A stretch of 64,000 nucleotides of DNA from Bryum argenteum (taxonomy: Eukaryota; Streptophyta; Bryopsida; Bryales; Bryaceae), in the NCBI GenBank assembly GCA_037043015.1, contig CM073324.1, positions 1,233,413 to 1,297,412 on the forward strand, written 5' to 3'. This document shows positions 35,237 to 47,590 of the stretch, in pieces (the first letter of the stretch is position 1; the number at the start of each line of letters is the position of its first letter). The position numbers and the translations under genes are program-made. The notes under the pieces are model-generated. The model worked only from the letters and a program-made list of their open reading frames with translations, was not told the DNA's origin and searched no databases.

Positions 35237-36504
35237 ATGGCAGTGGCGATGGAGGTTGCATGGCGTGCTCCGGAATTAGCAGCAGGTAGTAGTGGTAGCA
35301 AGCGCGCGTGGGGCGCGGACACAGAGAAACTGATGCAGCTCATGATGGGCCAGTTTGGAGTTGCCGCCTCCACGAAGCCGACGCTGGACTTGTTGGGGTC
35401 TGCGGCGTCACCGTCCTCTCGGGAATTCGATCAACCTTCGGCAGAGTTTCTCGAGCTCGACCCCGATCAACCCCTCCCCCCCAACTGGGAGAAATGCCTC
35501 GACCTCAAGGTAAGCGTCATCGCACCGCACCGACCGATCGCGAAATTCTCGGCAATCGATTAATTCTTGGTGTACTGATCGTATTATTGTTTGGAACAGA
35601 CTGGGGAGATTTATTTTGTGAACAAGAGTACTGAGGCTCGCACGAGTGAGGATCCGCGCAAGGTCGCGCCTCACGAGTTTCTCGCGAGCAAGAGGAGCGA
35701 GACTTTGCGAGAGGAGAGTTTGCGTGCGTCGACGTCGTCGGCGTCGTCGGGAGAGTCTCCAGCGACGCAGCGGTTGTCGTTCTCCACTGGCAAGCAGTTG
35801 TGGAGCTTGCAGTTGGATGAGCCGCGTTCTGCCGTGAGCTTGAACAAAACTGCACCGAATTCGGACCTAGAGCTGGACCTGAACTTGTCCGCGGGCGGCG
35901 CGTCTCCGTCGCGGCACCAGAGCGTGTGCACCATGGAGATGGTGGAGCAGGCGTTGAAGCGCACCGAGAAGGCCATGGGGAAGCGTCCGAAACTTTCCGG
36001 GTCGTCCAGTTTCTCCTCTCTCACGTCTGCTCGCAGCGAACCCTCTTGGTCCCACTCCTCCCCTTCCACCAGCAGCTCGTCCTCCTCCGTCGACATCTCC
36101 AGGTCCGAGCCCTCACTCCATTTCCCGTCCTTTCCAGAATTCCAATCACCAACTGTTCCATTTCCGTTCTCTCAGGATTGTTCCGTGTCCGAACTGTTTC
36201 ATATCCGTTCTCGCACGACTGTACTCCCAATTGTTCTGTGTCCCCAACTGTTTCGTAGTCCGTTTTTTCAGGGTTTTTTCAGGATCATCAACTTACAGTT
36301 GTTGTCTGTCTCTCGATTTGCAGAGTCTCTGAGGCGGAGAGTCAGAAAGACGAGGATGCGTTGGTGATGGGCGCCTGCACGCGCTGTTTAACGTACGTGA
36401 TGCTCCACAAGAGCAACCCCAAGTGTCCGCGGTGCGAGAGCGAGGTACCACTGGACTCGTTCATAGCTCCACCATCGTCGAAGCGACAAAAACTGGAAAC
36501 ATAG
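35237..36504 (+). CDS. WW-domain protein with C-terminal CxxC zinc motif, plant CFL1 type
   Basis: Three exons (35237-35509, 35600-36102, 36324-36504) give 957 nt and 318 residues. The WW-like domain spans residues 80-111 (LPPNWEKCLDLK, then TGEIYFVNKSTEARTSEDPRK) with W84, Y96-F97 and P110. The place of the usual second Trp holds Ser107 (T-S-E-D-P). The middle is Ser-rich and disordered. The C-terminus has C277-x2-C280 and C293-x2-C296 (ACTRCLTYVMLHKSNPKC), probably a zinc knuckle, then a basic tail KRQK. This layout matches the plant CURLY FLAG LEAF 1 family, whose rice and Arabidopsis members act in the nucleus on cuticle formation with HD-ZIP IV factors. Function in this organism is inferred. 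The donor at 36102 (GTCCGA) is weak but keeps the frame. Confidence 0.85.
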
Positions 36505-37934
36505 CCTGGAATCGATAGAACAGACAGACAGAAACACCGATGTAGACAGACACTCAGACTCTCCTCACCCGCGTGGGGTTGTACATTGTAAATTTGTAGA
36601 ACTTAGTCGTGTTCCGATATAGACACTCAGACATTGCTGTTGCGGGTTAACGGAGCAACAGGAATTTGTACCATGATTTTACTCACACTCGAAACTTACA
36701 CCACAAATGCAAACTGGACAGACAGTTTCCATGGCATATCATTGTCCTCATTATCATTGAGAGCCGTGTCCAATTCGTGAACAGTGGATTGCCGCTTCCG
36801 TTCTCAAGGCAATGGCCGCTTTAACTCCATGAAACCTGTTCTGGTTTCCAGCCTTGAATGGCAAGCAAGCAAGGGAGCAAAGCATTAGTCATGAGAATTT
36901 GGTTTTGCATGCGAACTGTTGCGCCATTCTCTTTTCGCCGGCATCGTCTTTCCTGTATGTGTACAGTGGTGCGGTGGAGATGGAGGACCTTACTCGAGAA
37001 GCGAGCCATTTGTATAGTGTTTTTGCTATTTTGTAACTGTATGTTTATGAGATTTGTCCATGTGAACACTAAATGTCAATGTGATGGTACTGCAACTTTT
37101 GGCGGTTACTTGTGGGTCACATTAAAGAATTTTGGGTTTATGTTGAGTGCCATACAGATTGTCAACATGGATACCTAATGCCAATGTACAGTGGAGCGGT
37201 ATAAATTGGAGCAGGTACAGCTTTAGTAATCTTTACTCACAGGTACATTATGGTTTTCCTATGCAGTAGTATTATGTACTCACTGCAAACATTATAGGGT
37301 GTCATATTAGGGCACCATTTTATACAAAATTTCAGTACTCATTGTGGAAGAGTCGAGAATTGAAGATTGTATGATTCAGCTAGTTTCCCCGTGCATGAAA
37401 GTTTCTTGCATTGGTAACATCCATGTAAATTTACCGTGCTGAAAATTGAGCCATTATTGAACAACCTAATATTGAAATTATTGAGTTGCACTTTGTGAAT
37501 TCATATGAAGGGTTGAAACAGATAAGGTGAGATTTATACTACAAAACCTAGATTCAATCTAGATAATAACTTAGTTCAAGTCCAACAGTGGATAAAGGAG
37601 ATAGAACTCCTCAAGCACTATGTGTTGTTTCAATCTTTTTGGTACGAAAACATTATTGCAAATCCAATACCAAAAGCATTCTTAGAAAGAAAAAAAATAA
37701 AATCAAATAGAAACTTTATAGATTTCAACTTGACATCGTACTAAGGAATCGTAATGAGAAGGTCAGACACTTTGTTTCAAAAAATTTGTAAAACATGCCC
37801 CATGTTTCAAAACCCCATCTCATGAGAAAACTAAAACTGCCAGTCTAATTGCAGCCGCACTATTTAGTTGATTGTATCAAACAAGTGTTAGTAATCAATT
37901 TATACTACCATCCCTTATTCTTTAGTTGATATAA
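36505..37934. other. 3' side of the WW gene and a decayed TA-flanked element
   Basis: The first few hundred bases are probably 3' untranslated sequence. About 37195-37470 is a diverged copy of the TA-flanked family (AGTAATCTTTACTCACAGGT, GGGCACCATTTTA, GAAAATTGAGCCATTATTG). About 37520-37830 has blocks of class F. No gene was recognised. Confidence 0.45.
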
Positions 37935-38845
37935 ATGCACAATATAGCCACTTGTATAACGCGGTCCAAGATCGAACAACCACTAGTGGAACGACAACAT
38001 CATAATCCCAAGTTCGTACCACCAAATACATTGCATGTGATCAAATACATTACGGTCACTCCTAATGCGACATCACACGATCCAGTGGCCCATGTCCCGA
38101 TTTCAACACACTTCTTGTCTCCAAAGACGGAGTTTCTTTCTTTCCTTCGCCCACTATAATAGAAGACCCATAATTATAATACCCCATGACAAAAGAGCCG
38201 CAAGCTTGCATCACAATTGTCAACAACCCATTGACCGTAACGAATGGGGAAAAAAAAGCTTACTACCTTATCCTCGCTAGGATCGAGGAAACAAACCAAA
38301 AAAATTAAAACTAAAAAATAAAAAAATTGGGTTCTTTGTATGATTGTTGGTCGAGGGTTGAAGCCACGAAAATTGAATTGAATACTCTATGCTATGCTCG
38401 TCCCTACCGGTCCCTTCACTTGCATTAATTTCCATGGCATGGGGCCTGTACTCCCTTTGGTGCGATGAAGATTAGGTGTGTCCGTAGTAGTAGTACCCCC
38501 TTATCAATAGTTTTTTTGTCGTTGTTGCTATCCTTGTCATACAAATCAACCAAATTTGTTGTTGTTGTTGGGCGGGTGTGATTTTCGCTCCCTTTTCAAT
38601 GGGTTGACGAATTCTTGTAATGGTTGGACGGTGTATTGTTTTTATTAGAGTTGGCGAGTGAGCTTATGAATAGGATTTGAGCGTTCGGTAGAGGATTAAG
38701 AAAGTGTCCAAATTTTAAGTTCGGGAGTTAGGAAATTTGGTAGATTATGATGGTGCACTAGTTCAATTGGTGTTTTCAATTATGTGATTATTCTTGATTC
38801 ACTTATGTTAGAAGTTAGATATAGAGGGATGGCCCTTGAGCGGGC
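37935..38845. other. Gene-free stretch, nothing recognised
   Basis: There is no supported gene. The short frames are AT-rich and without domains. Confidence 0.3.
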
Positions 38846-39620
38846 CAAATGTTGATAAACGACATTTTGGATGGAAGGCAACAACTTTGAAGAGCCATGA
38901 CTTCTTCATATGGAGTTTGTTTTGGATGAAATCACTTGGGTTAGGTCTGAAATTGAGATTAGTTTGTGCGGTAAAATTTGCAATGCCATACAATGACGTA
39001 TGAATAAATGGCATGCATTTTTGTGGAGGCAGTTTCGGTTTTCAAGTTTTTAAACATAGGGCATGTTATATCATTGCAAGGGAATTTATGTGAAATTCAA
39101 TTTATTTTTTCATGAATTTGTTTTGCATAAGTATGATCTCAAGATGAACTTCAACAATTTTGTAGTTGAAAGAAGGTTTGATTTGAATAAGATAGGTACT
39201 CGGATTTGCAATGATGTTTCTATGAAGAAATCTTCAAAACGTATAGTTACGTGGTTTTTGAGAAGTTGTTGCTCCTTCATCTATAATGGGTGTTATTGAG
39301 ATAAAGGTGAGCAAGAGGCAAGAGTGTTATTGAGATAAAGGTGAACAACTTTGTAGTTGGTGATTCTTTCAATGCACTAAGTCAATCAATAAAAGTTTCA
39401 CTTCAAAGTGAAAATATTGAGATTTTGTGATGTTATTCAAGTAAAATTATGTTATGATCTTGCAATCTATGAGGCCTCATGACTCAAAAGTTGATCCACA
39501 TGATGTACAATATATCTACTACAAGATTGTACAGTTGAAATTTGAAAAATTTACGGTTGTTTTCATTTATGACACATTTTTTGGGACCATACTCTTTTTA
39601 CTACAAATGAGCCAAACCAT
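38846..39620. mobile_element. Decayed class F TTAA element
   Basis: The order AACGACATTTTGGATGGAAG, AATGGCATGCATTTTTGTG, TTTAAACATAGGGCATG, ATGATCTTGCAATCTATGAGG follows class F. A short part (ATTGAGATAAAGGTGA) is duplicated at 39295 and 39332. No intact ends remain. Confidence 0.55.
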
Positions 39621-40337
39621 TATGGGGTTAATGTTCCATGCGAGGATTGTTTACTATGGGTACATCAAACCGTGCAAGATACCTTTGAAACTTATCTTTT
39701 GACAATACCCTATGTATTAGGCCCCTTCGACAAAGATTATCTAGCATCGATTGAGATTACCAAAAAATCCGTAAAATTCTATCGGTAGAAAAAACAATAT
39801 AGGTACTCAAAAATTTGGAATTAGTACAAAATTTAAACCGTTAAATTGAAAATCTCAAAATAATAATAATATTCAACAATAGGTATTGAACTAACCAATC
39901 ATATAGAGGTAGTCAATTTCAAGCCTCAATTGGATCTCAAACTATCACAAGTAGAAAAGTGTGGTATTTCTAGAAGATTGTTGATTAGTAATCTTAACAA
40001 TAGAGTCCCATTTCACCAACCATGGAGGAAATCGTGGTGGAAATATGACACATATTTATTATTGTACATATATTACTCTAATAAAAGTTTATCAGACAAT
40101 TCGGAACGTGAATTTCGAAGCAAAGATGCTAGAAAGGAAGAACATTGTCGTGACCGTTCTTCACTTCGAATTAGAATACGTTACGACTTGGGTGCAAATG
40201 AATGTAGGATACTTACACAAAAAGCCAATTGCTATAAATTGTGGTTAGAAATAGAGATTACAAACCAATTACAATGACGAAAAAAATTCTAAAAACTAGT
40301 TAATTAGTTATGATTTGTAGGTAACACCACACTATAT
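39621..40337. other. Gene-free stretch, nothing recognised
   Basis: The frames at 39930-40277 and 40045-40248 are open for 67-115 codons but have no domain that I can name. They are not called as genes. Confidence 0.3.
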
Positions 40338-40485
40338 AAAGAAAGAAGAACACCAGACCCGTAAGGGTTGGCGTGAATAAAGTGTCCGTTCGACCTACCC
40401 TTGATGATATACCCACAGGGCCTAACAACAGTGGTACCACACTATATACCATACTTAACGTGGTGTACTCTCTCATGTTCATTGT
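40338..40485 (-). mobile_element. Diverged 3' part of SINE family S
   Basis: AGAACACCAGACCCGTAAGG, then GTTGGCGTGAATAAAGTGTC, aligns with the SINE tail. The hairpin CCAGACCC/GGGTTGG (40353-40371) is a third version of the terminal stem. The head is missing. Confidence 0.55.
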
Positions 40486-40491
40486 ATCTTG

Positions 40492-40759
40492 TTAACCCCT
40501 AAAGGTCCAAGAAAGCGGAAATCGCTTTTTGGAATTTCCGCAGGGAGAAAATTCAGCCAACTTTGACCATTTTAATCTCCAAATTGGAGAAAAATTAACG
40601 GTTCAAATTTGACATTCAAGGAAAGGGTCAAGTTAACTTCAAGATCCTACGGTTGGATCTTCTAATCAATGCTTAGATTGAGTTTCTTTGCACCTGAAGT
40701 AGAAGAAGGTTCTTTTTGATAATTTAAACAATTTTGTATCAAGGACCTTTAGGGGTTAA
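40492..40759. mobile_element. TTAA-flanked element, class B, copy 2
   Basis: A 268-bp unit from TTAACCCCTAAAGGTCC to GGACCTTTAGGGGTTAA. It has the same ends and inner order as 18505-18754. Confidence 0.82.
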
Positions 40760-41612
40760 TGAAGTTTTAGAGATAACCATTATATCCGATGTTTTTTTTT
40801 GTCTAAAATTGGACGGTATGAGGGCCGCGGTGATGGAATGGGGCCGGCCAATGCAAGCACGATGAGCAAGAGTACAAGAAATCCACTTGAGGGGCCAAGG
40901 ACATAATAAGGTGGGGCTCACACACACACTAAGGAATGTATCATGTATGGGCCCCATATATTTATTTATTTAATATTTGTTTTTGGCAATTATTTTAATT
41001 ACGGGCAGGGTTTGCTTTTTCTGGGCTTGGCATGCATTCATTGATGGGGTTTGCCCCCGGCCCACATGGAAGAAACTTCCAGCCTAGCCTCTCCCGACTT
41101 TGGTCAATTTTCGTCTTGTTGCGCCATGAGTTTACCACATCCTTTATTATCACTTGGCTTGTTGTCAATAAAAGTTGCGCCCCCTCACCCCGCTCACCTT
41201 CTACTAATGAAAGAATGCTAGAGACCAAGTCCTTGCTCCGTACTCAAAACTTGAGTTTCTCCCATATTTTCGTACTCGTAAATTTTTAATTTCTTTTGAC
41301 GCTTATACTTGGATTCTCGAATTTCTTTCCGTCGTGTACTTTTTAGATATCATTATATGCATCGTGTGTTTTGGTTTCCAATGTCAACCATCTTTTCAAC
41401 ATTTCTCATGGTTCATTAAAGACATTTGGAGTGGATGATAGCAAAGATAAGGTTTACAAGGTTTGTCTAGATTACGTTATTTGAGTGTTTGCATTGGAAG
41501 AGAACGTCACTCTTTGAGTGTGATTTATGAAGGACTCAATGGCTATTTTATTTCTAATAATTTGTTTGAGCATGCTTGAGTTAGTGAGCTCAAAAAATAT
41601 ATGTTTTGCAAG
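40760..41612. other. Gene-free stretch, nothing recognised
   Basis: No supported gene. About 40830-41230 is slightly richer in GC, without a recognisable protein. Confidence 0.3.
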
Positions 41613-41691
41613 TTAACCCTTAAACGTCAGAGCATGCCCCTCAGGCTTGGTTTCCAGTGTATTTTCAGAGGGGCTTGACGTTTAAGGGTTA
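41613..41691. mobile_element. Miniature TTAA element, class H, copy 1
   Basis: This 79-bp palindrome-like unit starts TTAACCCTTAAACGTCA and ends TGACGTTTAAGGGTTA. It is the smallest element class here and has a relative of 80 bp at 45322. Confidence 0.75.
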
Positions 41692-41974
41692 TGCTTTCAA
41701 ATGGATTTCCTACCAAAAAAAAAAAAAATAAAAATAACGAAAACTTTCATTCAACATGTCCGTAAGGGGCCACCCATGTTGATACGCAAACACAAAAGGA
41801 GCCAATTACTTGCTTATATGGTGCTATATTTTTCCTATGCATATGCTATGAAAATACACTGGAATAAACTTGGATCATTCCTATTGTTGCACGTAGCTAC
41901 ACTCTAACGTTCATTGGTTTTTCTAAAACATAGAAATTAGAACTACACATCACGAGCGTGCTAAGAAAACTATC

Positions 41975-42242
41975 TTAACGCCTAACTTTCCTTAAAACCC
42001 GAAATGGGTTTTGGAGGTTCCCTCAGGAGAAAAACTCAGCCAACTTTGACCATTATAATCTCACAAATGAGGAAGAATGAACGGTTCAAATTTGGTATGT
42101 GAGAACAATGTCAAGTGAACTTTGAGATCTTACGGTTGAATCTTTTGAATAAGGCTTAGATTGAGAGTTTTTGAGCGTAATCTAAAGGAAGGTCAATTTT
42201 TATGACTTAGACCTTTTTGCAACAAGGAAATTTAGGGGTTAA
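41975..42242 (+). mobile_element. TTAA-flanked element, class A, copy 4
   Basis: A 268-bp unit from TTAACGCCTAACTTTCC (one change in the end) to GGAAATTTAGGGGTTAA. Confidence 0.83.
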
Positions 42243-42965
42243 AAAACATTTGAATCAATCTTACTATGTACGAACTTACAAGTGCTTAAATCAAACGTGA
42301 GAGTAAAGTACATTCAATTTATTTTTTTAACATAGTCATCTCCGTAACTTACAAAAACATGGTGAGGTATCCAAGCATACATACAATAAATCATGTTACT
42401 ATTCATACATGTACGTTCATGAATATGCAAAAACAAGAGAAAAAAAACAAGAGTTCTCACACATGAATGTTTTATTTGATAGTAGGAAAAAAACGTACTT
42501 GCCCATAATGATTCCGTCCATGCACTTTGAAGAGCTCATGCAACATATATATTATGAGACGGCCACTTTGAAGAATGTGGTACACGTGATTGGGATCATG
42601 ATTGATGGCAATGACAAGGGATGGTGGATGACCTACTTCTACAAAACTGCTTTCATATACTTGGATATCGTCAATTTATTACATTTATTACGATGCAAGC
42701 TATATAATGTCACATGGACGTTTTAAAGTGTCTAGCCATATTGGCCCCTTCAAAGTGGGTTGGTTGGTATATGAAGCTGCCAAAACTTGTTATTGGGGTG
42801 CACATGAACATCTTGAGGTCCAAATGCCACCGCGGATTCTTTGAGGTGCATTGATACATGTGTGTGGGGGTACTCGGAATGCATGTATTGGAATTGGATT
42901 GCGCCATTATCCATTGGAAGGGAATCTCATCTCTCCGAAAAGCTTCCTCAATCCTCACGGGGTTT
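42243..42965. other. Gene-free stretch, nothing recognised
   Basis: A frame at 42409-42726 is open for 105 codons but has no domain that I recognise and is not called. Confidence 0.3.
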
Positions 42966-43222
42966 TCCATAGTAACCCTCTAACTCGTTTTTCATGATGA
43001 TCTTACATTTGTTTTCCATGGTTACTATCAAATTCGTTTTCCATGGTAACCCTAACGTTTGTTTTCCATGGTAACCCTCAAATTTGTTTTCCATGGTAAC
43101 CCTCAAATTTGTTTTCCATGGTAACCCTCAAATTTGTTTTCTATGGTAACCCTCAAATTTGTTTTCCATGGTAACCCTTAATTTCATTTTCCATGGTAAC
43201 CCTCATACTTGTTTTCCAAATT
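42966..43222. repeat. Tandem repeat, 25-bp unit, about ten copies
   Basis: The unit is GTTTTCCATGGTAACCCTCA plus AATTT. Central copies are nearly identical and outer ones diverge. Each unit contains the palindromes CCATGG and GGTTACC/GGTAACC. Confidence 0.88.
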
Positions 43223-43239
43223 CACAAACTCGTGAAGGC

Positions 43240-44660
43240 ACCTAATCACCATTAAACCTCTTCTTAGACCAAAGATATCTAAGATGATGCATGTTCTACT
43301 ATGTTGTTGGTTACATATATTTGTCCACAAAATATTTTGTGTAGAGGTTAAAAAATTGTATTGAGTCTTTAAGATCTTGCATGAGCGTACCCAACTTAGT
43401 ATTCTACATGAAAAATAAGATGACCAACATGCAGGGTAACAATCTTTAAGCCTCTTATAAAGACAGTGCCCCAAAAAACTTTTACACAAACTTTGGATGT
43501 TATGATCTCACAAATGGTAAACATCCCACCTTCAATTTTTGAAATCGTAAGTGAAAATAGACTTAACCCCTAAACGTCCTTGGGGTATTTTTAGCCAAAA
43601 ACTCATTTTCAAAAAAAGTGATATGGATGAAAATAAAGATAAACTATTCAAATCTCAACCGTACAAACTTGTAATAGACTTGTAGTAGATCATGTGGACC
43701 AAAACTTGACTCATGGGACCTCATAGATTGCGAGATCATAACATATTAGCGCGCAAAACAGGATACAAAATATCATCATTTCCACTTTGAAGTGAAAATA
43801 CTACCAACATGAAATTTGCAATAAAAAAATCAGCAACTAGAAAGTTGTTCATCTTCATCTCAAAGACACTCTTGTACCAAAAAAATTCACCAAAAAAAAA
43901 TCTTGGCTCAAATAGTAGCCTTGTAGTCGTGAAAACTGCCAAAAATTTTACAAAGGAAAAATAGTCCAAAACTAGACCCCTCGCACTCGAATCCATGCCT
44001 TTTCTTCAATATATCCTCGATTGGGTCAAGGTTTCTACCACTAAAAATAGACTATAATTGGAATCCATTCCAAAAATAAAGTCAAAATCTAACGGTGGAT
44101 GAAGGAGATTTAGCTCTTCAAAAATCATCCATTTTTTCACTTTTTTCATCGTAGAAACATCATTGCAAAGCCAATACCAAAGTTATCTAGATCAAAAAAC
44201 GTCCAACTACAAAGTTGTTGGGATTCATCTAAATATCAAACCTATGAAAAAAAAATCATGAAAAACTATTTTAAATTTCACATAATTGGCTTGCAATGGT
44301 AAAACATGCCAAATGTTTGAAAACCCAAAAACAAAAGCTGCCTTCACTAAAATCCATGTCATTTATTCATACTTTATTTTATGAATCTGCAATTTTTACC
44401 ACATAAACTAGACTTGATTTGTGACCTAACCCAAGTGATTTCGTCAAAAACGGAGTTTGGAGGAAGAAGTTATGGCTCTTCAAAGTTTCTGCCCTTCATC
44501 CAAAATGTCGTTTTTCGACACTAGAAACGTTTAGGGGTTAAGTACAAGATCTTACTGTCATAATTCCAAAAAAAGGGAAGAACAAATTTGGTTTACACCT
44601 TGGGAGTGCATAGAGGTAGATAGTTCGAGTTTTGAGGTTTCAAGCTCTTAAAAACACAAG
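43240..44660. mobile_element. Older class D/E-like element split by a class F element
   Basis: Left part about 43300-43562 (CATGAGCGTACCCAACTTAG, TTATGATCTCACAAATGGTA) and right part 44542-44655 (GTACAAGATCTTACTG, ending CCTTAGGGGTTGA) are consecutive pieces of a class D/E-type element. The class F element lies between them at a TTAA. Confidence 0.6.
43563..44541. mobile_element. TTAA-flanked element, class F, complete copy
   Basis: It is 979 bp, with ends TTAACCCCTAAACGTCC and AACGTTTAGGGGTTAA. It serves as reference for the decayed copies at 13155, 23395, 30924, 38846 and 54800. No transposase-like frame was seen. Confidence 0.8.
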
Positions 44661-44773
44661 AATCCTTAGGGGTTGATTCGTGCAACCTTGGTTTTCCACA
44701 AACCTAGCATGTACCTAAGTTGTCAAAGCTAATAACCAGACATCATATTCCATCACATACTAAAGCTATTTCG

Positions 44774-45142
44774 TTAACCCTTAAAGGTCCTTCCACTCCT
44801 ATATGGGCAGCCCGAAATTGGATATCAGCATCTTTTGCACTTGGGCAACATGAATAGTGCAATTTTTGAACTTGGGCAGCATGAATGAACCAATCAATGA
44901 TGAGTTTGCAACCTCCTACAAGGTTTTGTGCAATCCCAACCTACCTACCACAATCCTTTCAAAGTACAAATCACTCATACAAATTGCGATTTGAATTGTA
45001 GGATTTCACTTTGTAGATGCATCACAAAACGGTGACCAGAATGATATAAAAATATAAGTGAAAAATTGAGAATTTAAAGAGCTACATGCAAGATTATGTT
45101 GGAAAACAGCCCGAGGGGCTGACATGCACCTTTAAGGGTTAA
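44774..45142. mobile_element. TTAA-flanked element, class G, copy 2
   Basis: A 369-bp unit from TTAACCCTTAAAGGTCC to GCACCTTTAAGGGTTAA. A roughly 40-bp phrase around ACTTGGGCA is duplicated near the left end (about 44839 and 44870). Confidence 0.75.
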
Positions 45143-45321
45143 TATACATGCAAATCTCTTCAATCATGTTTTGACACAAACAAGTTCATGAAGTTCCTTG
45201 TTGTTTTGTTCTTTTAATTTCTCGTTATTGACAAACAAATCAATCAATGGAACCTTCTAAAGCTTTCTATGGTAGGTGGCTCAAAACCCACTAAGCACCA
45301 CGAACTGCTTACTAAACCTAT
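45143..45321. other. Short spacer
   Basis: AT-rich sequence between two TTAA elements; nothing recognised. Confidence 0.3.
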
Positions 45322-45401
45322 TTAACCCTTAAACGCCCAGCCCCTCTGAATATACACTAAAAAGTAAGCCCCAGGGGCATGCTTGGGCGTTTAAGGGTTA
45401 A
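45322..45401. mobile_element. Miniature TTAA element, class H, copy 2
   Basis: An 80-bp unit from TTAACCCTTAAACGCCC to GGGCGTTTAAGGGTTAA. It lies in the opposite direction to 41613-41691 and is about 80 percent identical to it after reversal. Confidence 0.78.
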
Positions 45402-47096
45402 GAAAGAGGTACAGTCCAGCTTTCAACTTTTAATGTACTCATGGTGTAGATTTCACGGTGAACAGTTTTAGGTACACCAATTAGTTCGATTTCCAAAATT
45501 CATAACTATTTCAGTTTTCATTCAAAATTGATGAATCCAATTGGCCCAATCTTCTACAAACTTTGCGAATCTACCGAAATAAATTCATTGGACTAGCCAA
45601 ACCCCAAAATTTTCCGAGCCACTTACTATATATCATGACATGAGATAAGAACATTGTACACTATTCCGAAAGACCAAGAGCTTTTAATGAGCCTCAGCAG
45701 GGGCAGAGGTTGTCTCATTTATGGCAGCAGACTATGGCATATTAGGAACCAATTAAAATGGAATAGAAATAAATGTCAAAATGAAAAAATTAAAGCCATG
45801 TTCCCATACCAGGAATTGACTGCAAAGCCAAAAAAATTGAAATGGGATGGCCAATATTTTCTTTTTAGAATAAATAAATTTTTGGATGGTGGGTGCCAAT
45901 TGATCATGACAACTAAGGTGCGCATGTTGCTCATAAATACTCGGTCTCTCATGGAAACATATACGTGCATTCATTCCGCGGTCATCATGGATCATGTCAA
46001 GTCCATGTATATTTTCGCCCCATCGTTTCTCACTACTACTCATTTCCACCCCTTTCTTACATTCAATGATCCACCGAATCTTCAACAACTTCATATGCTT
46101 TCACTCGCAACACGTGTGGACCCATTATTCAAAATTGCGCATGAAACCTCGAGTGTTCCTTTTTCTCGTTAATTCCCTGGGAAGGATTTCGGGGGAACCT
46201 CCAATTTGTTGCACGTGCTTGTGCATTGGAACTCAAGGAAGGGGAACAACTGAAATACGCCGCAAAAATACGAGAAGAACCAAGAAAAAGAAGAGAGATA
46301 GGGTTATTAAAGTTTGGAATCGAGTGTTCGTGGAAGTTTGGAATCACTTTGATATGAGTGCAACACGTGTTGGATTGGTATTCGGTCGGTGTTTGAGAAT
46401 GTGCAAGCCTACCTTAGAGCATTGTCGTGTGCCTATCATATGTTTTGCAAAAACCTCTTGGAGGGCACGCATGGTCTAATCCTCTTGACAAAACTCCCTC
46501 CACCTCTCAGACTCGCATTATCTAGCTCCTCCTCTTGCTTATTTTCAAAGGTTTGTTGCGAGGAAAAGAGTTTTTGCTATACAAAAATCAGCGCAATTAA
46601 GGAATTGTTGAAACTTATTTAAGAGTGGTATGTAGGTGCCCGTGCCGGTTGTTGACAAGAGTGAGTGTTGTTGAAGCTTGTCCAAGAGGAGCACATACTG
46701 TAGTTGGTGCCAACAAGAACCTTATTTGACACTTGCGTGCACCATGAGCCTATAGCTTGTAAGATGGCCTTTCATGGGTGCATTGGCCATCACAAATGCA
46801 CTTAGAGCATTGCCACCGATTAGCAGTAAAATTAGGTATTTTTCCCCGTACGTTCTTTCAGAAACATTGAAGGCCACCCATGTCCATAATAAGCACACTT
46901 ATAACAAGCTAGTGACACAAGAAGCACAAAGATGACAAGTACAATGTCAGGAACTCAATAGAGTGAAAGTTGGTTCAAGTGTGCGGTAGAATCGTGGGCT
47001 ACATCAAATTTTGAGCAAGTGCAAACGAAGGCTTTGCACTTCGGTAGCTTTCTCTGTGCACAAAGAAATAACGTTTCAACTTCTCAACTCTCAGGG
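45402..47096. other. Gene-free stretch; a 172-codon frame not supported as a gene
   Basis: The frame 45654-46172 (plus) starts only with TTG, has no domain that I recognise and overlaps other frames of similar quality. Nothing here is called as a gene. Confidence 0.3.
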
Positions 47097-47590
47097 CCGC
47101 TTCACACTATGGCCAAAGGTTGAGAGGCCGTCGATTTCAACCAATGAAATTGCACAAAACCATAGTTTCGGCCTCTCGAGCCTTCACACTAGAAGCAAAA
47201 GTCCACCGACCGTCGCTCTCCAAATGGCTTGTGTGGCAATGCTTTGTGACCAAGGTGACGGCCTCTCGGCATTTGTTTGGGTCTTCCATTTTGCAAGACC
47301 CAAACTATAGTCGAGAGGCCGTCACATTTTTTCATAAAAAATTCAGAAACTGACAAGATCTTGGCCGTTAGATCAAAAGGATGCCTTGGACAAGGAACAA
47401 AGTGATATGGGTTTGGACTTTGGGCTTGGCCTTTGAAGGCTTCACACTATGCCTGACCAAAGGCCTCAATTACAATATTTTATTGGCTATTTTCAGTAAA
47501 TTTCTTTGGACTCTCAACAAAGTTTGGACTCTCAATCCCACGGCCTCTCGACTTGAACGGCCATAGTCTGAAGCGAAGCGGCCCTCAAAT
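47097..47590. mobile_element. hAT-like non-autonomous element
   Basis: The left end AGGGCCGCTTCACACTATGG and the right end (reversed) AGGGCCGCTTCGCTTCAGAC form inverted repeats; the right arm carries an extra GCTTC. Copies of GGCCTCTCGA in both directions occur at about 47121, 47170, 47262, 47312 and 47541, the subterminal repeats typical of hAT elements. The 8 bp outside each end (CAACTCTC and CAAATTGC) agree at five positions, a decayed target duplication at best. Confidence 0.55.

Noticed and set aside
39930-40277. 115-codon frame rich in charged residues
   Set aside because: No recognised family, no natural splice extension, AT-rich composition like the intergenic DNA.
45654-46172. 172-codon open frame
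   Set aside because: It starts with TTG only, has no recognisable domain and no splice context, and neighbouring frames on both strands are of similar length.
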